Positions 59,633 to 64,000 of a stretch of 64,000 nucleotides of DNA are shown piece after piece; the first letter of the stretch is position 1, and the number at the start of each line of letters is the position of its first letter. The notes under the pieces were generated by a model. The model had not been told where the DNA came from and ran no database searches. It saw only the letters and a program-made list of their open reading frames with translations. The translations under genes were made by a program, and so were the position numbers. Origin of the DNA: Thinopyrum elongatum (Eukaryota; Streptophyta; Magnoliopsida; Poales; Poaceae). The DNA is taken from the NCBI GenBank assembly GCA_011799875.1, contig CM022303.1, positions 425,605,938 through 425,669,937 of the forward strand, read 5' to 3'.

Positions 59633-60047
59633 ATTACACAGGCGAGCACCTGAGCCATGCCACTATAGGTTTTAAGTCTCCCTTGACATTCTCCTTGCTT
59701 CTTCATTAACCTGTGATTGAGTCAGTTTCCGGTTTTTCCATGAGTCGGGCGAAATGGTGTGGGTAACCCACGTCGTGGCTCGTAGGTCGCCCACGTTCGC
59801 GGGGAGGTAACTGCCATTTTACTCGTCCCACTACCCCTGCCATTTCCATCACGTACGCTGCATGCATTTATGCAAGGTTGGTGGCGGATGCGTAGGGCGC
59901 GGGAATGAGTGCCATGGCAGAAAGCTAGGCGCCGTGGATAGGCGCAGGGGGGCGGCCTTGATTCCATCCGTTGCAGAGGAGTTGGATTGGCGGAGTGGGA
60001 CGGCCGCCCCTGGGTGCTGAGGAGACAGCCCCCCAGCTACACTCCCT

Positions 60048-60054
60048 TATAAAA
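60048..60054 (+). promoter_or_regulatory. TATA box for the antisense B3-like ORF (second Tat-like element)
   Basis: TATAAAA in the context CCCTTATAAAAGGAGGCG, about 250 bases upstream of the ATG at 60306 and about 415 bases from the LTR. It points away from the LTR, as in the first element. Confidence 0.65.
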
Positions 60055-60305
60055 GGAGGCGCGGGCGGAGGGCTCACTCACCCACATCTCCTCCTTCTCC
60101 TCGCAGGAAGAGGTCGTGGTCGAACTCCAGCGGTGGCGACGAGGGCTTCTTCTTGACAGCGCCTCCCTCCCCCTGCAGAGGACGCAGGAGTAGAGCCCAG
60201 CGCACAAGGTGGTGCCAGAGGACGTAGGCGCGGCCGTCACGGTGCCGGGGCCGAGGAGGACGCGGTGGCGCTCTAGTTGCTCCTCCTCCGGCCGCCTTGG
60301 CTCTG

Positions 60306-60755
60306 ATGGAAGGCCACGTTGGGGACCAGCCGCTGGAGTTCATTGTCAAGATGCGCGGACCTCCGCGCAGCTGTCTCTGTCTTCCTACCCCTTTCGCAAG
60401 GGTGATGGAGGTGGAACAACCGCTAGGATTGAGGCTCCACATGAGGGGCTGCTGTAATGGCAGCATGCAGGCGGACATAGAGTTCCCCGCGCCTCATGTG
60501 ATGCTTCTTCGGCGTGGTTGGAAAACTTTTGCTCATGCCTACAGCTTGGCGGCAGGGCACGTTCTCCATTTTAAGTTAAGGGACGCCACCCTGCTCTCCG
60601 TCAAGGTCTTCGGGCGTTCGGGTGCTCGTTTAGGGTGCTGCGCGGAGAGTTCGACCGACGACAAAAGCTCCTCCTCGAGCGACAGCGACGAAGAGGACAG
60701 TGTCGGTGAAGACGACGGCACCGAGCCGGAGGATGGCGGCTCGAGCTCTAGTTGA
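60306..60755 (+). CDS. Antisense-encoded B3-like domain protein of the second Tat-like element
   Basis: An intact 149-codon frame starts MEGHVGDQPLEFIVKMRGPP. The middle carries PLGLRLHMRGCC, ADIEFPAPHVMLLRRGWKTF, a short AHAYSLAAGHVLHFKL segment and TLLSVKVFGRSGARLGCC. It ends in a Ser tract and an acidic Asp/Glu tail (residues about 118-149). The RGWKTFAHAY...GHVLHFK pattern matches plant B3 DNA-binding domains (established family pattern); the function here is inferred. It is homologous to the frameshifted ORF at 30937-31726. Codons upstream of the ATG contain stops (for example TAG near 60192), so any longer N-terminus, as in the other element, is lost or needs splicing. It lies on the strand opposite to pol. 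Confidence 0.7.
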   Translation: MEGHVGDQPLEFIVKMRGPPRSCLCLPTPFARVMEVEQPLGLRLHMRGCCNGSMQADIEFPAPHVMLLRRGWKTFAHAYSLAAGHVLHFKLRDATLLSVKVFGRSGARLGCCAESSTDDKSSSSSDSDEEDSVGEDDGTEPEDGGSSSS

Positions 60756-61963
60756 CCGTAGGCCGCACCATCACTGTCAGCAGGGATCCGGCGACACCAT
60801 CATCTGCACCTGGGTCTTCTTCCCCCGGCAGAGCGATTTGCCGTGGTGTTGGGTGTGGACGCCCCCGCCTCCTCCAACAGTCTTCTAGCTGGGCCCCATT
60901 AGGCTTCCTCGTGGGCCCCGGCTTCATCTGCCCTGACGGGTTCTGCTTGTCCTGGCGGTGGTGACCAGGGCATCGCCTAGCCGCTCTCTTCGTCCGTTGT
61001 CTTTGCCTCCGCCACTCCCGATCTTGTCAGGCTGCATCCTGCGGGTCCTGACGGGGTCAGGCTGGGCTTCTGTCCAGGCGCTCCTTTTGCCCTCTTTGTC
61101 CCTCACAGCAGCTTCTAGGAGGAGAGGGAGAAGAAAGGCATTACGAGGCATTTATCCTTTTTCAATCTAAAACATGTAGGCACTTGCCAATGTTTAGTCT
61201 AAAATATGTAGTCCTCTACCCATGCTTGTACTCTATATGATCTGTACTTGCTTATCAGTGTATTAATGAAAAAGAGAGCCTGCCGGGTATTTTGTGCATC
61301 TATAATGTTCATGCTGAGGGGTGTGTCCTCAATACTTTCAAGTAAACAACGTTCCCCGGTAGCACATCTTGACGGTTCCTTCCCCTGCTACCACTACGCT
61401 TTTACGTTAGGGTAGGAGCGAGGATAGGAGCTGGCCCCTTGTCGGCTCTTCTCAACTGTTACTACAACCAACCTCTGATCGAAGGAACTTTGGACCAAGA
61501 AAGATGGGAGCACTGAGGACAGGAGTGATTAGGTTTTCCCTCGCTCAAGTTTTTCATACAGAGGTACATGATGGATGGTGGAGTGAACTTAGCTGTGTTT
61601 GTCGTTCTCCTCATTATCCCCGGTAGCAATAGGCTGTCAGGGAATCGACGTGCCAGCCCACCCTTTACTTTTCCTTTCGGGAAGTTCGCCGGCGGTGGAA
61701 GCTGTGAACCAAAGAAGCACAAGGGAAAAAACAGCCGTATACGATATCTTTGTAAAGGATTAATCAACTCGTGCTAAGCATTGTTATAATCCTAACGGGA
61801 ATATATGCTCAAACTAGACATGCATGCAAGTTTTTAGGGCGCCAGTGCTTCATTTTATTATCTTTGCATAGGTTCTGCGCCTGGCTTTGTACAAAGGGTT
61901 ACATGCACATCAGCAAGGCTTGTACAAAAGGTGGCTGCCGGGGCTGAGCCCGGCAACCGCGCC
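60756..61963. other. 3' internal region of the second Tat-like element
   Basis: Contains the presumed 3' untranslated part of the B3-like ORF (a possible poly(A) signal near ATTAATGAAAAAG at 61261). Otherwise no supported feature. Confidence 0.5.
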
Positions 61964-64000
61964 TTACGGGTAGAACTTGCGAAGATGCTCAATATTCCAC
62001 GAGTTTTGCAGTTTAATGCCATCTTCGGTCTCCAGACGGACTGCACCAGGTCTGGTGACTCATACTACCCGGTAAGGGCCTTCCCACTTCAGCATCAACT
62101 TGTTAAAACCCCTGGCGGACTGAACACGCCTAAGGACAAGGTCACCTTCCTCAAGGCTTCGGGCATGAACCCTGCGGCTATGATAGCGGCGCAATGCTTG
62201 CTGATAGCGTGCAGCACGCACAGCAGCCCAGAGACGATCCTCCTCGAGGAGAACGGCATCATCATGCCGGTGCTGCTCCTACTCTACTTAATCATAGGCA
62301 AGTACTCCAGGTGACCCGTATATGAGTTTTGTGGGGAGCACTGCTTCTGCCCCATATACTAGGGAGAAGGGAGTCTGGCCGGTGGCCTGATTCGGTGTCG
62401 TACGGAGGAACCAAAGAACCACCGGTAGCTCGTCGATCCAGCGTCTGCCACATTTCTTCAACTTATCAAAAGTTCTTTTCCTGAGCCCACGCAGCACTTC
62501 AGCATTCATTTCTCAGCCTGTCCATTGCTCCGGGGATGAGCAACGGAGGCGAAAGAAACCTTACTTCCAAGGTTTTGGATGTACTGCGTGAAGCCGCGGC
62601 TTGTGAATTGGGTGCCGTTATCAGTGATCACTCTGGCGGGTACTCCAAAATGGCACAGCAATCCTTTCAAGAACTTGATAGCTGACTGTGCGGTCACCTT
62701 CCTCACTGGCTCAACTTCTGGCCACTTTGTAAACTTGTCAATTGCAACGTACAAGAATTCAAAGCCCCCGGTAGCACGGGGGAAGGGGCCCAAGATGTCG
62801 AGCCCCCAGATCGAAAATGGCCAGGATAAAGGGATCGTGTGGAGAGCTTGAGCTGGTAGATGGATGTTCTTGGAGTGGAACTGGCAGGCTTCACATCTGG
62901 TGACCAGCTCAATCGCTTCTTGGAGGGTCGTGGGCTAGTAGAAACCTTGTCGGAAAGCTTTTGCAACCAAGGCTCTTGATCCAATATGGGAGCCACACAC
63001 GTCTTTGTGTATCTCTGCTAGTAGTTCCAGCCCCTCTTCCCAGCAAATGCATTTCAATTTCACATCGTTCGGCCTCCTTCTGTACAGAGTGTCATCGACG
63101 AACTGGTACATACTGGACCGTCGGGCTACTCTTTTAGCTTCTTCTTGCTCTTCGGGAAGTTCTCCTGTTTGGAGGTAGTGGACTATGTGCCATTTCCAAA
63201 TTGGAGCCTGAGGCTCAACAACAAGGATTAAGGGCACCTCCTCATTCATGGGAGCGCTCACCTCGACCGCAAGAACCTGTGGTTCCGTGGGAGAGTGCTG
63301 CTCACCAACTGAAGTAGAGTGGTCCCCGGCAACATCTCTACCAGCGGCTTCGGGAAGCACTACCGGGAGATACTTGCCAGAGTCCAACTTCCTCCTTTTT
63401 TTGGCCATCATTGATGGAGATACTGAAGGTTGAGTCAGGTGGAGGACAAAAGTCCCTGGTTCCACATGAAGCTTTTGTGCATCGCATTTTGACAAATGAT
63501 CAGCAATGCTATTTTCCGCACGCGGCACGTGCTCTGTTTGTAATCCGTCAAAATACTCTTCCAGCTTTCTCACTTCTTCTACGTACTCCTCCATCAATGG
63601 ACTTTGGTAATCCTTATTGACTTGCCTCACCACAAGCTGCGAGTCTCCGCGGATGATCAGCTTCTTGATTCCCAGTTCTACTACAATCCTGAGTCCGGCA
63701 AGGAGCCCTTGATACTCAGCAGTGTTGTTGGTGGCCACCTCCCGGGGGAAGTGCATCTGAACCACATACTTGAGGTGTTCTCCAGTGGGAGCAACAAGGA
63801 GCACGCCAGCTCTGGCGCCCTGCAACGAGAAAGCACCATCAATGTACATGATCCATTCTTGAGGCGCTTCTTTGCCGGGGATAACTGTCTCTGGCATTTC
63901 TTCATCTGGACATTCTGCAATAAATTCTGCCAACGCTTTGCTCTGGATGGTTGAGGTACTCTCGTACTTCAGGCCAAAGCTTGACAACTCTAGCGCCCAC
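61964..64000 (-). pseudogene. Gypsy (Tat-like) pol: RNase H, integrase and C-terminal domain, broken
   Basis: Read on the minus strand. An archaeal-type RNase H comes first (MYIDGAFSLQGARAGVLLV, NNTAEYQGLLAGL, IIRGDSQLVVRQV: Asp, Glu, Asp), the second RNase H known in the Tat lineage. Next are the zinc-binding start of integrase (HKDVCGSHIGSRA) and a stop at 62935-62937 in GFY-stop-PTT, where the family has Trp. The core follows with VAIDKFTKWPE, VITDNGTQF and SNGQAE (D, D, E). After a frameshift near 62509 come AEVLRGLRKRTF and TPFSLVYGAEAVLP. The GPY/F domain KWEGPYRVV is then interrupted by TGA, and the normal end NIEHLRKFYP stops at 61964. The catalytic triad is intact, but the three breaks make this copy inactive. 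The N-terminal part lies outside the window. Confidence 0.9.

Larger units (their letters stand above)
58651..64000 (-). mobile_element. Tat-like gypsy retrotransposon, runs off the window
   Basis: On the minus strand the 3' LTR is 59632-58651 (TGTTGGGGCCTACCCC...GCCACGACA). Pol is read on the minus strand from 64000 to 61964. Between pol and the 3' LTR lies a plus-strand, antisense B3-like ORF with its own TATA box. The layout mirrors the element at 25685-32966, but the LTRs are unrelated in sequence. The other LTR, gag and RT lie outside the window. Confidence 0.88.

Overview
This window is plant nuclear DNA, almost certainly from a Triticeae grass (wheat, Aegilops, barley or rye). It is nested transposable elements nearly end to end. 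The anchors for that call are an Angela/BARE/WIS-type copia element, gypsy LTRs with grass-typical termini, a CACTA transposon with 5'-CACTACAAAAAA termini, a Cassandra-like 5S-derived LTR, and Stowaway-type MITEs. I see no ordinary stand-alone host gene, no rRNA array and no CRISPR. The host-like genes present sit inside the CACTA element.

Nesting, outside to inside. (1) A long-LTR element starts at 6250 and resumes at 55754-55967. (2) It is split by an Angela element on the minus strand (9977-55748; LTRs 9977-11736 and 53993-55748; 5-bp duplication GTCGG). (3) Angela is split in its 5' leader by a CACTA element (17391-53588; 3-bp duplication TAC), and its pol carries a 780-bp hAT-like insertion (12404-13183; 8-bp duplication GGTCTTGT). 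(4) The CACTA holds a solo gypsy LTR (23807-25476; duplication GTTTG) and a Tat-like gypsy element (25685-32966; duplication GATCG). The latter sits in the last exon of an F-box gene.

The 36-kb CACTA has no recognisable transposase. It carries a three-exon NAC-domain gene that still reads open for 230 codons (21842-22921), two F-box/DUF295-like genes each with a premature stop (25524-34545 and 37133-39047), and a degenerate plus-strand multi-exon gene with a coiled-coil exon (about 44200-52030). Its ends differ: minisatellites based on a GATGAACAG motif on the left, and a long array of GGGCC/TTAACAGG repeats on the right.

Left flank (1-6249): one long-LTR copy on plus, an inverted truncated copy of the same family, and a Cassandra-like LTR. 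Right flank (55968-64000): two gypsy LTRs almost head-to-tail, the second cut at 58651 by another Tat-like gypsy element that runs off the window with pol on the minus strand.

The most unusual signal is shared by the two Tat-like gypsy elements. Each carries, between its gag/pol end and its 3' LTR, an antisense ORF with its own TATA box that encodes a B3-like domain (30937-31726 minus; 60306-60755 plus). The two proteins are recognisably homologous although the elements are otherwise different.
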